DNA from: Phytoseiulus persimilis
Taxonomy: Eukaryota; Arthropoda; Arachnida; Mesostigmata; Phytoseiidae
Direction: 5' to 3'
Assembly: GCA_037576195.1 (NCBI GenBank)
Contig: CM075102.1
Span: 31,616,745-31,680,744, forward strand
Length of the DNA: 64,000 nucleotides
The notes beneath the pieces were generated by a model. The model was given only the letters and a program-made list of their open reading frames with translations. It was not told the DNA's origin and searched no databases. A program made the translations under genes and the position numbers. This document shows positions 11,507 to 22,112 of the stretch, piece after piece (position 1 is the first letter of the stretch; each line of letters begins with the position of its first letter).

Positions 11507-14500
11507 CTAGTGACAGTAAGTACATTTGGGATGACACTTCACTCCCTTGACTCCACATTTACATCCTCCAGATGTATCTCCTCGACCCTGCAATGAAATG
11601 GTTGGTTACGCCTCACGACAATGGTTCGTCGGAGCTCTCGGCAGCCACCTGAGGTATCTGCTCTAGCGTCCGCCGGGTGACAACAAAGAGACTCGGGATT
11701 TCGCCGCTCGCTAGAGAGCCGCTAGAACGCTACAGTCCACTCGGTCCTCTCTCCGGTGGATGTCGATTGGGATCCGGGCCTGGTCATGAAAACATTCGGA
11801 AATGATGATGCTGAAGGGAGTTCGAGAAGCCTTGTCTTGAACGCGTCGCTCAGTTGACTCGTTCCTGGATAGGACCCGGACCGCAATCCCATTTTCAGTC
11901 AGCTCGGAGCTGATCACGATGCGTCGCGTCGTATCGAATCGAGTGGAACAGTCATCTTCTTGCATCGCTCGGAGTAAATATCGAGTCCCTGAACCTTGGA
12001 TTTGATAATGAATCAGCGTCCAGAGAACGCGGATGGCAATACTCGCTGTCATAAATTTAGTGCTGCTGCTGCTGCTCTGAATCATGACCGCAACTTTCGC
12101 TCATCGCTTTGACGGAACCTTCCACGTCTGATTTGGAGGCGTCGTTTGAAACATCATCCAGTGCTACGCGGGCCTTACCGCAAGCTGAGCTCCGAAGTCT
12201 CACTGATATCTCGCGTGAAGCTGAACGTGGGCGGTCTCCGTCACCATGGCACGGATGCAGCTACTGCTGGGACTCCTCATAGTTTTTGCATGGCATTCAG
12301 GGGCCGACAACGCAAGTAGGTTCAATCGGTAGCTCTAGGTGATTCGATCACAGAACGCGGCTAAACTCTCGAACTTGTGCGAGAATTTCACCTCAGAATG
12401 GCTACATTTGTTCTCGTTCGGCTTGCTCCGGTTCTTCAACAGAGCGGAGCAAGGAAAAATCCCGATGACATCGATGGCCAGGAGCGAGGTCGAAATCTGT
12501 CGTAAAGAACGCTGAACAAGCCATGAAGAGACTCGACCTATTTTATGCACACCTGCTGATCCATCAGGATTTTTCGCTCAAAGCAAGCGTTTCCCCTCGC
12601 CAAGGTATCCGCTGGGTTGAGCTTGACGGGTATCGCACTACGGTCATCAACCTAGCCTTCGGATCGGGCATCTTCTACATCATGAACATCAACAACATGT
12701 CGAACATCGCCATCGAAGACGGCAAGAGATTGAGCGATCGGTTTCCGATCGGATGTCCTCGGATTATAATTGACGGTTTATGGGGAACGATACTTCCGAA
12801 TGTCTGTTTGAACCCCGCAAACTCAAGTCACGGGTACATTCCCTACGCAGGCATGACTCGCGTGATGAACGAAGGTGACTATCGCAACGTACGTGGACAA
12901 TTTGGAGATTTCCCGAGTTCGAGATCGCTCATGGCTTTGGGCAATGGTAAGAAAGAGAAATGAGTTCTCAAATAGTCAGAGAAGCGGCCTGAAAGGTGGC
13001 GACCGTTCCGGAACTCAAGAGAGAGCTAACACTCTCGCTCTCCGACAGACCATCATAAGCGACACGCTGATCACGACCGGTGGTACAGGAAGGCCCTCAA
13101 GCGATACAACGCCCAGAAAGCCCGGATGGAATTCCACATGCACGACGAATTATGGAAGTAAGATCTTCACTCTGGTGATCGTTGGGGGAGAGCAGAATAA
13201 ACTTCCTCAGAGCCGTTCCCGAAACCCAGTACCTTCACATGTAATCATATTTTGTTTGGGATTACTTGAATGAAAATAGCAAGGCCCACATACCGCCGGT
13301 CCCCAGCGAGGTCCTTTGGTCACCCAACAAATTTCAGTTTTACACATTGAGCATTTGACCCAATCACAGCCCCATTTCCTTATGAGAATGATCCTACAGT
13401 GGGGACAGTGCATCGCGTCATTACAGCGGACCATGTCCTGCAAAAAGGAACAACATGTCATGCGAAATCATATGAGAGGGGTAACTCTCCTGCAAAAAAA
13501 GAATTGAACGTTCAGGAAACACCTAGATCTAAGAATCATAGCGGAAACTCACGTCCAGAAAAGCTTTCGTTTTCTTCGCTTCGTCGGTCAGTTCGGCGTC
13601 CAGTTCGAGCTGGTCTTGGTATTGGAGGCAGTTGAGAGGATCATGAATTGCTTGGCACGTCATACAGTTCCGCTTCGAACAGACCGGGCAGTCGAAATTA
13701 TTTACCTGTGGAATGATTCGATTTCTCACGTCATTGAATGTCTCGCTTGGACAACGTCAGTTCCACACAACAACATGGTTGTTGGGTGACCTCGAGAATT
13801 TGAAAACGATTCGAGTCGACGATGGTCGAGCCTTACATTGTCCTCGAAGAAGCACCATCCAGCGCAGTCTGGCGTTTTGCAATGGAAAGAGTTTTGTGCC
13901 GCGGTTTCGGCTTGCTTCATGCTCCTCCTGAGATGCTTCTCGTAGATTTCCTCGGGCACCAACTGTAGAAGAAGTATATAGTTTCAGTCGGCAGTTCCTA
14001 GGAGTGCAGCGAACGGGAGGATTCACACCTCTCTGATTTCCTACTCACGGCTTTAATCTCCCTTTCTTGGAGGTAACTCTCACAAGAGTAGTCCATGTTC
14101 ATGAATGGGCACTTCACAGTGGCCTCCGTACAGAAATCCACCGCTTGTAAGAGACACACTTTGCAGAAAGTATGGAGACAGTCCCTGAGCACCACACCAT
14201 CATGAGGGTCGACCTGGCTAAAACACACTGGACATTCGAACTCTTCGGTGTTCGCCACGACGTCGTGGTCATCCAGCTGCATCAGTTTAAGGTAATCTTT
14301 GACCGGGCTCTCGGTCAACGTTCGGAGAGTTTCTATCGCTTCCTTGAGTCCACCGTTGGCCTCATCCCCGGACTTGATTTGCTCCGATCTCCGGTGTTCG
14401 GCGCCACTGCGGTCATATTTCTCCGCCAGTGAGCACATCCGCGCCGTCTGTATCGCACCCTCGAAAATGTCCCGGGTTGTCGCGACTTCGACTGCGAACG

Positions 14501-17086
14501 TCGGTGGTTTCTCGGTGAGTTCCTTCTCTTTGCGCGTGGCCCACGGCTCGATTGTGACCAGAGGTTTGAATGGAACTGGAGGAGGTGAGCCAGTTTTTAT
14601 TTTCACAATATTCGCGTGCTTCGGCCTCGCGCCCGTCTCCAAGTGGAGCACAGCTCTCTGTGGCTGATTCGAAAACGTCGTCTCCGAGATACATCTCGGC
14701 GGCTCCTCCAACGCGTGCCTCATTTCGGCTGACTTCATGGCGCCTTCGGCGAGGAATGCGCTGTTCACTTGGGCCGGACGAAATATCGCTGTTGTGGGTC
14801 GTTCGCTGCGTCCCTCGCCTGCATGGATCGAGCTTTCTCCGTTTGCGCGATACTTGACACCTGACGAGCCCTCTCGTCTCGGATGGGGGTCCGTGAGGCC
14901 AAGCTCGTCAGTAATCCGACCCAGTTCGTCTCCGTCGTCCAGGGAGAACATTCGCTCGTTGACCTCGAAACTCGTCACTGACTCAGCTCCGTCGCTCCCA
15001 CTTTCGCTCGACAAGTTGAAGTTTTCTTCCACGGCCAAGTCCGCCGCGAGGTCTGATGAGGCTTTCATCTCGAACAAGGGGTTCGTCTGCCAAAGCCCCT
15101 CTGCCGAAGGAGGCGTCTTGGGCCGTAGTGGCCGAGGCGGACTGGGACTGCTGTCCGAGACGAAGATCGGCCGCGGAATTTGACTTTTGATGGGAGATTT
15201 CGGTTTGGCGGTGGAGATCGAGAGCTGTTCTTCATTTGGATGTGCCGGCATTGAAGCCGGTAGGAGAGCTTTGACGAAAACGGGGCTTCTTGGTGGGCTT
15301 CGACTGGCGGAACGAGCATTTGAGGAAACAGGAGCTCTGCGAAACTCCTGATTGGCGAGCATATCTTTCGTAGGGGGGGAAAGTTCTGGGCTGATCTTTT
15401 CACCCTGGAATTTATCGATGGATAAACGATCGAAGTTGTTTATGTCGTCCAAGCTCCCATCGAAACGCTCGTCATCGGCATCGTTACTTGTGGCACTGTA
15501 CAGAGATCCGCACATCACACATTCTTGACCCGCGCGCCGATTCGTCATCCCGCACAGTTCACATTTCCAGCCTGAAATTCCGTACTTCGCCGTTAGTGGA
15601 AGGAGGGGAGTAGAGGAGGATGGTGATCGACTCTTATTGAGGTTTCAACTTTCCCAGAGATCAATCAAACCTTTCAAAGTATCGTGGCATTTGAGCAACT
15701 TGTTGAGTTTGTCCACGCTCTGTTCGGCTTCAGATCGAATGATCTGACGTCTCTTCCTGACTCTTGCTGTTGAGGATTCTGGTGAGTTGTTATCGAAATC
15801 GGAGGTCGTCTGCCACGTTTCATCGGAATCGATGGACTCAGCCCGTTGCAACTTCTGCGCTGGCTTAGTCCTTCTAGGCGTTCTCTCCGGAATTATATGC
15901 CTGATGTTGCTCGGGAAGCTATCGAGAAACTCTCTGGAAAAGGACGAGCTCTATTTCTATTTTCTGAATGTACTCTTCTTCGCTGCTGATATCTCGCAAG
16001 AAAATCCTGGGATTGTTTCTCATGCTCAGAAGGTTCATAGAGCAGAAGATTCATAGGTCGAGGGAGGCAAACGCCAAGTTGACGGAAGCATATTCACCTG
16101 GGGAGAGACTTCGGAGTTCCTGCGTTGTGGTCGTTGCCGTACTTCGAAGCGCTCACGAGGTAAAGGAAAAGATTGGCGTCGTTCTTCTGAATACCCATGT
16201 CTTCCAGAGTGCGCTCGTTGTCCATCGCCAGACCTGAGCCGATAACCCATCTTTGTCGAGCCTCGGGAAATCTATAATCCGTCTGTATTTTCTGTTTGAG
16301 CTGCCGCAACGTTATCGCCGGGTTAAGAACGAGCCGAATCGGACCCACATGGGACAGTTTGTCCTCAACGTATAAGTTTATCCTGCAATCGAATTCGAGA
16401 GCTGAGCGGATTGACCGGGCGCTGCGTGCATCGCCTCTATTGAGTTTGGGACGTATAGATCGTATTGAACAGACGAAAATCGCCTCTCTTCAACACTCAC
16501 GTAATTGTGGATAGTTTCTTCTTATTCAGAGCTAGTTGTCGAGCCAAGCTTGCGGCCTTGTCGTGTTCGCCTTTCGAAATCGCAGTTTCCAGTTGTTTGT
16601 AAAGGAACTGTCGTGTTCCCGTAGGCGAGTCCGGATGTATCGGAGGCCTTCTGTCCGATCCGGTAGACCCTGTTGAGATCGTGGCTCATTTTAGGCTGCG
16701 TAGAGTCTGTACGACAGGAGCTGAGAGTTCGGTGAATGAGGAATACGTTCGGGACGGCGGAACTTATGAGTGGTTTTTCGCAAGGGCGAGATCTGATGGA
16801 GTGCTATTCTAATCGAGAGCGCCACGTCATGCATCATGGACTTGAGGCTCCTGCATGCAGCGCCCATGGAACTCGAAACATCGAAGGGAGTTATCGGAAG
16901 CAACGGAAGCAGTTATGTTCTCGGCGGCGCATCCAAGCAGCGCCAGTGCCGGGCTGCATTGGTTATTCACGTGACTAGGTCAGAAGACGACGCGATAAAT
17001 CCCTGCATGGGTGGAGAAATCAACCCACCTTTACTTGCAATGGAGGAACTACTGTGCGATTTGAGAATATCTTTGAAGTTACTCAT
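11507..17086 (-). CDS. RBCK1: HOIL-1L (RBCK1)-type RBR E3 ubiquitin ligase, LUBAC subunit
   Basis: Nine minus-strand exons: 17086-17035, 16669-16501, 16382-16143, 15900-15650, 15571-14049, 13962-13837, 13705-13553, 13437-13294 and 11587-11507. All phases agree, giving 912 residues. Domain order: LUBAC-tethering helix (~37-63), ubiquitin-like domain (~75-153, with [14 protein letters not shown]), NZF zinc finger (~239-262, WKCELCG...CVMCG), a disordered linker of about 415 residues, RING1 (~683, [20 protein letters not shown]), IBR ([17 protein letters not shown]) and RING2 with the catalytic Cys ~862 in GCDWVKC. The last exon ends [20 protein letters not shown], like the human C-terminus. The family acts in the linear-ubiquitin assembly complex and forms ester-linked ubiquitin. 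Start chosen at the Met in [10 protein letters not shown]; the frame stays open upstream, so the protein may be longer (see CAP-Gly entry). The linker is much longer than the ~60 residues in human. Confidence 0.93.
12246..13161 (+). CDS. secreted protein nested in the last HOIL-1L intron (possibly Torso-like)
   Basis: An ATG at 12246 opens a 23-residue hydrophobic leader ([19 protein letters not shown]) with a GTAGGT donor at 12316. The secure part is an exon running to 12946 ([56 protein letters not shown]). It joins in phase to 13049-13161 ([20 protein letters not shown]) and ends at TAA. Sequence at about 12354-12510 reads [19 protein letters not shown] and looks coding, but its splice phases to both sides are not settled. 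The whole gene lies inside the 1.7 kb final intron of HOIL-1L on the other strand. The C-terminal pattern reminded me of Torso-like, a secreted MACPF-type protein of arthropods, from memory only and unverified. Confidence 0.6.
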
Positions 17087-20000
17087 ATTCAACTGTCCCG
17101 TCTGCGAAGGTTCGTCAAACGACCGACTGTTTCTGTTGCCCGTGGTGCTGCCGCTTTTGCTGCAAGCGGCTCGTCCGTTCGAGGCTTCCCTATTTTTAGT
17201 CTCGTAGAACGCTCTCCTCCTTTCGAACTCGAGCCGGTACTCCGACACTGTCAGTGGGAAAACGAACCTATCAGACGAGCCCGTAACTATCTAAGGTGTA
17301 TAAGCAGCCAAATGAGCTGAAATACATTCACTACACTGTGCTAACAAAGGTTCGATCCGGAGACCGAGATTCTCGACGTTCCGACGCTGTGCTTCCCCAG
17401 GTCGCCCCTGAAGGCGTTGTTCAGGTCGACGTCTCCCTCGGTTCGAGTTGATGCTCGGCTGACCTGTGTTTACTCAGCTTCTTTTTTATGCTGCCTCGGG
17501 TCAACGGGAGACGGCAGACTCGTGGAAAGCTCAAGAGTGCGAGGACGAATCCTGCCCGAATTAAGGGAGAACAGAGCTCTTCGTTCATGGTCTGGCTCTG
17601 GGAACAACGTTCAGCAGAAACGGATCTAGCCCAAGACTCCATTGAAAACCATCAGAAGCGAACGGAAGCAGATTCCATCTCTCAAACGCTTCAGCCGATG
17701 CGACTTCTAGGAGCGGACAAGACTACCAAGCTGATGGAGACCTCATTAGCTACAGTCTCCGGAAAAGATACTCTCGCCCAGAAGCTCTTCTGTGTGCAAA
17801 CAACCTTCATCTCACGAACTGTGCACGCTTCTTGTGCCTTCCATGCTGTCGGCTCCCCATTCTTCTCCGCTTAGCTCAGAATCCCGTCTGTGACGTCACC
17901 CGTCCTGGTTAACGTACCGGAATCACGTCGGATCGGCGGTTCGGACGTATTGGAATCAACGCTTATGGTGTCCGAAACGTCGACGTAACGCCACTTCGTT
18001 GAAGTTGATGATGAGGCTTCCGAATCGAGGATCGGAGTTATTGTCCCGTCATCGCTTCTAGCTTCTGGACTCAGCTCTCCACTGCTCTCGGTCAGCCGTT
18101 GGAAAGCTCCGACGAGATCGTTTACCTTCCCGGAATAAAGTGATATTTGAGTGAATAGACGAAAGCATCGACCACTCGTTGCCTGTTACCACCGTGCTCT
18201 ATGTTCCTGAAGCATTGTGATGAGAAAGATCAGGAACCGGCTGAGCCATGCCTTGTTTGGCTTGCGTCCAATGCCACGTGTCAAGACGCTCAGTTTTCAG
18301 CCCGAACCATAACATGAAGCCCACCTTCGATTCGCTGCGTCTGAGAACGAACTCAAATTCAGATTCTGCGTCTTCGTCGATGCGTGAGAGATCGTTCAAT
18401 CTCGGAGATTCCGGAGGAGCGGAGTTCGTTTCTTTCTCGTCCTTCGCTTTCGTTGGCGGTGACGGAGCTTTTTTCTTCAGCCTGCAACCGAGCGAAGAAA
18501 CGAGAGTCATGAAGGCGTTCCGCCTCTACACCCAAGCCGGGTCAGGATTCTCCGGGAACGACCATGGCTATGCGGAGGTCTGTTTCCTCTCGATCGCCAC
18601 ACTTGTCGAGTTCTGACTCTCAGCGGATACATGTAGAATGATTCAGTCGAACTCACAACCTTCGCTTTTCGTACGGACCGTGCGATGAGGCAAACATCTA
18701 CTCCAACTACGCCGCACGAAGTTTACAAACTTCAAGATTCTTTCAAGACTTTGAGTTGGGAGCAAACTGGTTATGCTTTGCGAAGCAGCGTGAAACCGAG
18801 AGTGAGAGCGAATTCCGTTGACAATGTTAGAGCACTCACGGGCATGGCGCACCTTCTTTGAAAACTTCCACTCCCGCTAGACAGACTTTGGCTGTCCAAA
18901 TTCCCGGAAGCTCCAATCAAATCCAGCGTCGGGGGAGCCGGCGCTTTCCGTTTCTTCTTCTTCTTGACAACTTGCGTCTCCAAGGGTAACGAAGACGGTG
19001 TCTCGAGCGGTGCGATCGGAGATCTGTTTCTGGTGATTTGCAGTGAATTCGAGCGCTTGTCCAAGTCCAAGTAGTCGAAATCCTCATCTGCGGAAAGCGT
19101 TGACGTTGACGATGCCGAAAGCTTGCTCAGAAGACATCCGAGTTGAGGAAAACAGAGGTCGGGTTTGCCATAAATTCACAGGATCATTATTTCTGGTACG
19201 GATTTCTCCAGGAACTCGGTGGGGAGAGTTTCGGAAGCTTACCTGGGGGTATGATCGGAGTGAGAAGACTTCGGCGTTGCTCCAGACGGTCGATCTTCGT
19301 TTTGCGCGCCTGTTGGGAGGCCACTACTGTGGGCGTTTGTGATTTCACATGGAATAGTTGAACTTCGGAGGACGTTCCGGGTTGGGGATTGGCGAGTTGC
19401 GGCAGTTTGCGCTCAAGCTTCGGTGTGTTCCGTGCTTCGAGAGAGTCGCGATATTGTTGCAGCATGGCATGCTGCCGCGAGCTTCCCGGCGAGACGTTGG
19501 AGACAAGACTCGATGTGGTAGAATCACCGTCAGCTGTCGTGGTCACTGTAAGAAGAAACATGATGATGGGCAAACTTGACTATGCAGACTAGGGCCGTGA
19601 ATTCTCCATTTCTTCTTCCACACCCAGCTGCTGCGTGCTGCGAGAGGGCCACTCGGTGCTCGTGGTCGGCACTCCCACCATCTCACGGGCTGAGCCTCTG
19701 TCGAGTCTCTGTTCTGAGTCTTCCACTGTTCTACGAGTCTTGAGGAGGTTCCGGCCGCGGTCGGAAGCTGCTTGTTACGCGCGAGCTTCAGATCTGAGCG
19801 CAATGTAAACTTACAGAAAGTAAACGCTGGTGTCTGATCGTTCGCCCGTTTTTTTCCTTTGGTTTTCTGCTTTTTCGGAGATGCGGATTTGGAATTCTTC
19901 TTGCTGCGTCGTCGCCGCAAAAGACTGCTTCCGAGCGATGGGAGACAGGACATCAGGGACGGTTCTTCCCCTGGGAAAAGAAGTTTTCCTCGAAGGCACG

Positions 20001-22112
20001 GAGTAGAGCGCCCGTAATCCTTCCGTGTCCATCAGGGAACTCCTCAAGAGGGTTTCTAAGCCCGGGTCGGCGTTCGAACGAGACGAGGTTCGATAGGCAC
20101 CGAAGTTTCTGAGAATCCTGATCGTCTTAACGGAAAAGATGACTCACCTGACACTGAGGAATCCTCAGCGAGTTGCTCTGCTCCTGCGACCCGCGGAGGA
20201 CCAAAGTTCGGCGGGGCCGAAGACTGAAAAGAGTGTTTGGCGGATGACAACCTCAGCCCCGGTTTACCAACTCGAAATAACCAGTTTTTTCTCGCTTCAC
20301 CGTACGCGACCCAGCCGTGCCGAGAAAAGACTAAACTCGCTCAGGTAGACACTTGAATGTCGTCTTCAATGAGCCACTCAGCGAATGAGTCAGCGTTTCC
20401 AGCCGATCTTCATGCCAGCCTCGACGACGAGACAAAACCCTACGTGGTTCTCAGACACGATGAGCTAAGCATAGGCGCTGTCGTCAGCAAAGATCCTGAC
20501 ACCTCACCAGCTCATTGGTTCATCAGTTATACCCATCGACGTTTATGTCGAGTTTTTTCCTGGACCAGTGAGCATGGTTTCAGGGAGTCGTCAACGATCG
20601 GATTCTGATTTTGGTTCGGCGTCTCTGTGGAGCGTCAACAGCTGAGCTATCGATCTCCGGAGATCATGATAAAGAAAATATGGCAACTCACCACCGACGA
20701 GTTCGATGAACTTTTCGGAAATCTCAAAGGCAGCAGATGGAAATGCGATTTCTCTTTCCGTTTCGGTTTGACGTTGTCATAGCCGGCTTCAACTTCCACG
20801 GATTCCTGCAGGCTTTTGCTCTTCTTCAATTTGAAGGCACTGAACACTGATCTCTTGTTTTGGACAGGAGTGGCACTTGCGGAGCATGTTTCAGATTGCG
20901 GCTCTGCGTTCATGCAGTTCTGCAATGAGATGACAAAACCGAGTTCGATCATTCTCAGGCTTCCGAAGTTTTCTCACTCTGAATTTGTCCTGATCGTTAT
21001 GCTGTCACAGCGAGAAAGAAACTCGCGACGCTCGTTGGTTCCTATTATACGCTATGAGTCCTTGCGAGCTCTAGCGCTAGCAGAGTAGGTGAGCGTTCCT
21101 TGAAAATTGCACCAAGAAATGCAAGCTCAGACAATTTTCAGCGATGAGTTCCGCTTGCAAATCTGCCGTGGATATGAGTGAGAGATATGAACGATTCTGA
21201 AATCGTTGCCGTCGCTCGATGCCTCCGCTCCGAAGGAGACCCGGCCGAAGACAATGAACACGTACCTCACTGAAAGCACTCTTGCGCGATGGGAGGGTGG
21301 TATAGGGCGGAACTACAACCTGTTGGTTCCCAACGCCGAAACCATCTGGAATGTGAGCAGATGAGAACGGGGAGACATGATTCAGAGGAACGGCGAGTCG
21401 TGGAGGAGAAGCCGCTGACGCCGGAGGTGCCGAAAGTGCTGCCATGCTTCCCCTCGGAGCTCTCTCTCGCAGATTCTCCTCCCTCGGAATAATCATCCCC
21501 AGACTAGTATGCTCCGCGTTGAGCTCCAGCGCTGGCGAACTCACCCTGCTTGGCCAGTTGAAGATGATACTCTTCTGCTCTGACAAGGTTGGTGTTTGGC
21601 AGAAACAATGCTCGGTCCTGCCTGCCGAAGAAATACCTCTTTCCGGCAAATCTTCCGTCCCCACTTCCAACGGGATTATCCTGGAAATAAACTGCTCTAA
21701 CTCCCAGAAACCACAGATCGTCTTCGATTGTTAGAGTCGCTCTACCTGACTCTTTGATTATGTTCAGACTAGAGTGAGACCTTCGACTCCAACTCGGTCT
21801 TCGCTAACGGATCCGATTCTAGGCTGATCAAACAGCAGGGATACGCGCATTCAACTTACGAATTCCACACCTATGGTCCAGCCGTCATCGGTAACGTCTG
21901 GAAGACGACCGACCCATCGGACCCAACCGAATTGCGGGCCATCTCTGAGGACCCAGACAACGCGGTCTCCGAGCGTGAGTAGAGGGCCGAGACTTCCATA
22001 AGAAATTATTGAATCTCTCAGAGGGCCGACGGGGATATCCTCTTGATAACGATAATCCATGCTCGACTTTATGTACATCATATCACAGAAGGCTTGGAAT
22101 ATGGGAAAGCTG
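17035..22112 (-). CDS. CAP-Gly protein with basic/proline motifs, partial model; may be the 5' part of the HOIL-1L gene
   Basis: Minus-strand exons I can support: 22112-21860 and 21680-21545 (together one CAP-Gly domain, GWVRWVGRLPDV...GVEF then DNPVGSGDGRFAGKRYFF), ~21465-21266, 20919-20692, a segment ending 20148, 20055-19815, a segment near 19.7 kb, 19545-19243, 19087-18840, a segment ~18.49-18.33 kb, a segment ~18.15-17.89 kb, 17463-17346 and 17286-17035. Most consecutive borders agree in phase. CAP-Gly domains bind EEY/F tails or zinc knuckles; this one looks closest to the third CAP-Gly of the deubiquitinase CYLD, but no USP domain follows. The rest is disordered, Ser/Pro-rich, with KKKKKRKAPAPP and LKKKAPSPP, like the KRAP motif of Cordon-bleu. 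The final exon contains SEYRLEFERRRAFYE. Upstream start unknown; Met at 22081 is one candidate. Unresolved: the joins at 20.7-20.2 kb and 18.8-18.5 kb, and a frame switch near 18.07 kb. Confidence 0.6.

Noticed and set aside
11711..12085. 124-codon minus-strand frame between the nested gene and the HOIL-1L last exon
   Set aside because: Its composition is not convincing, it ends at a stop without splice linkage, and HOIL-1L splices directly from 13294 to 11587 in phase.
21545..22112. Calling the CAP-Gly gene CYLD
   Set aside because: The CAP-Gly resembles the third CYLD domain, but no USP catalytic motif (Cys box or His box) was found in any downstream exon.
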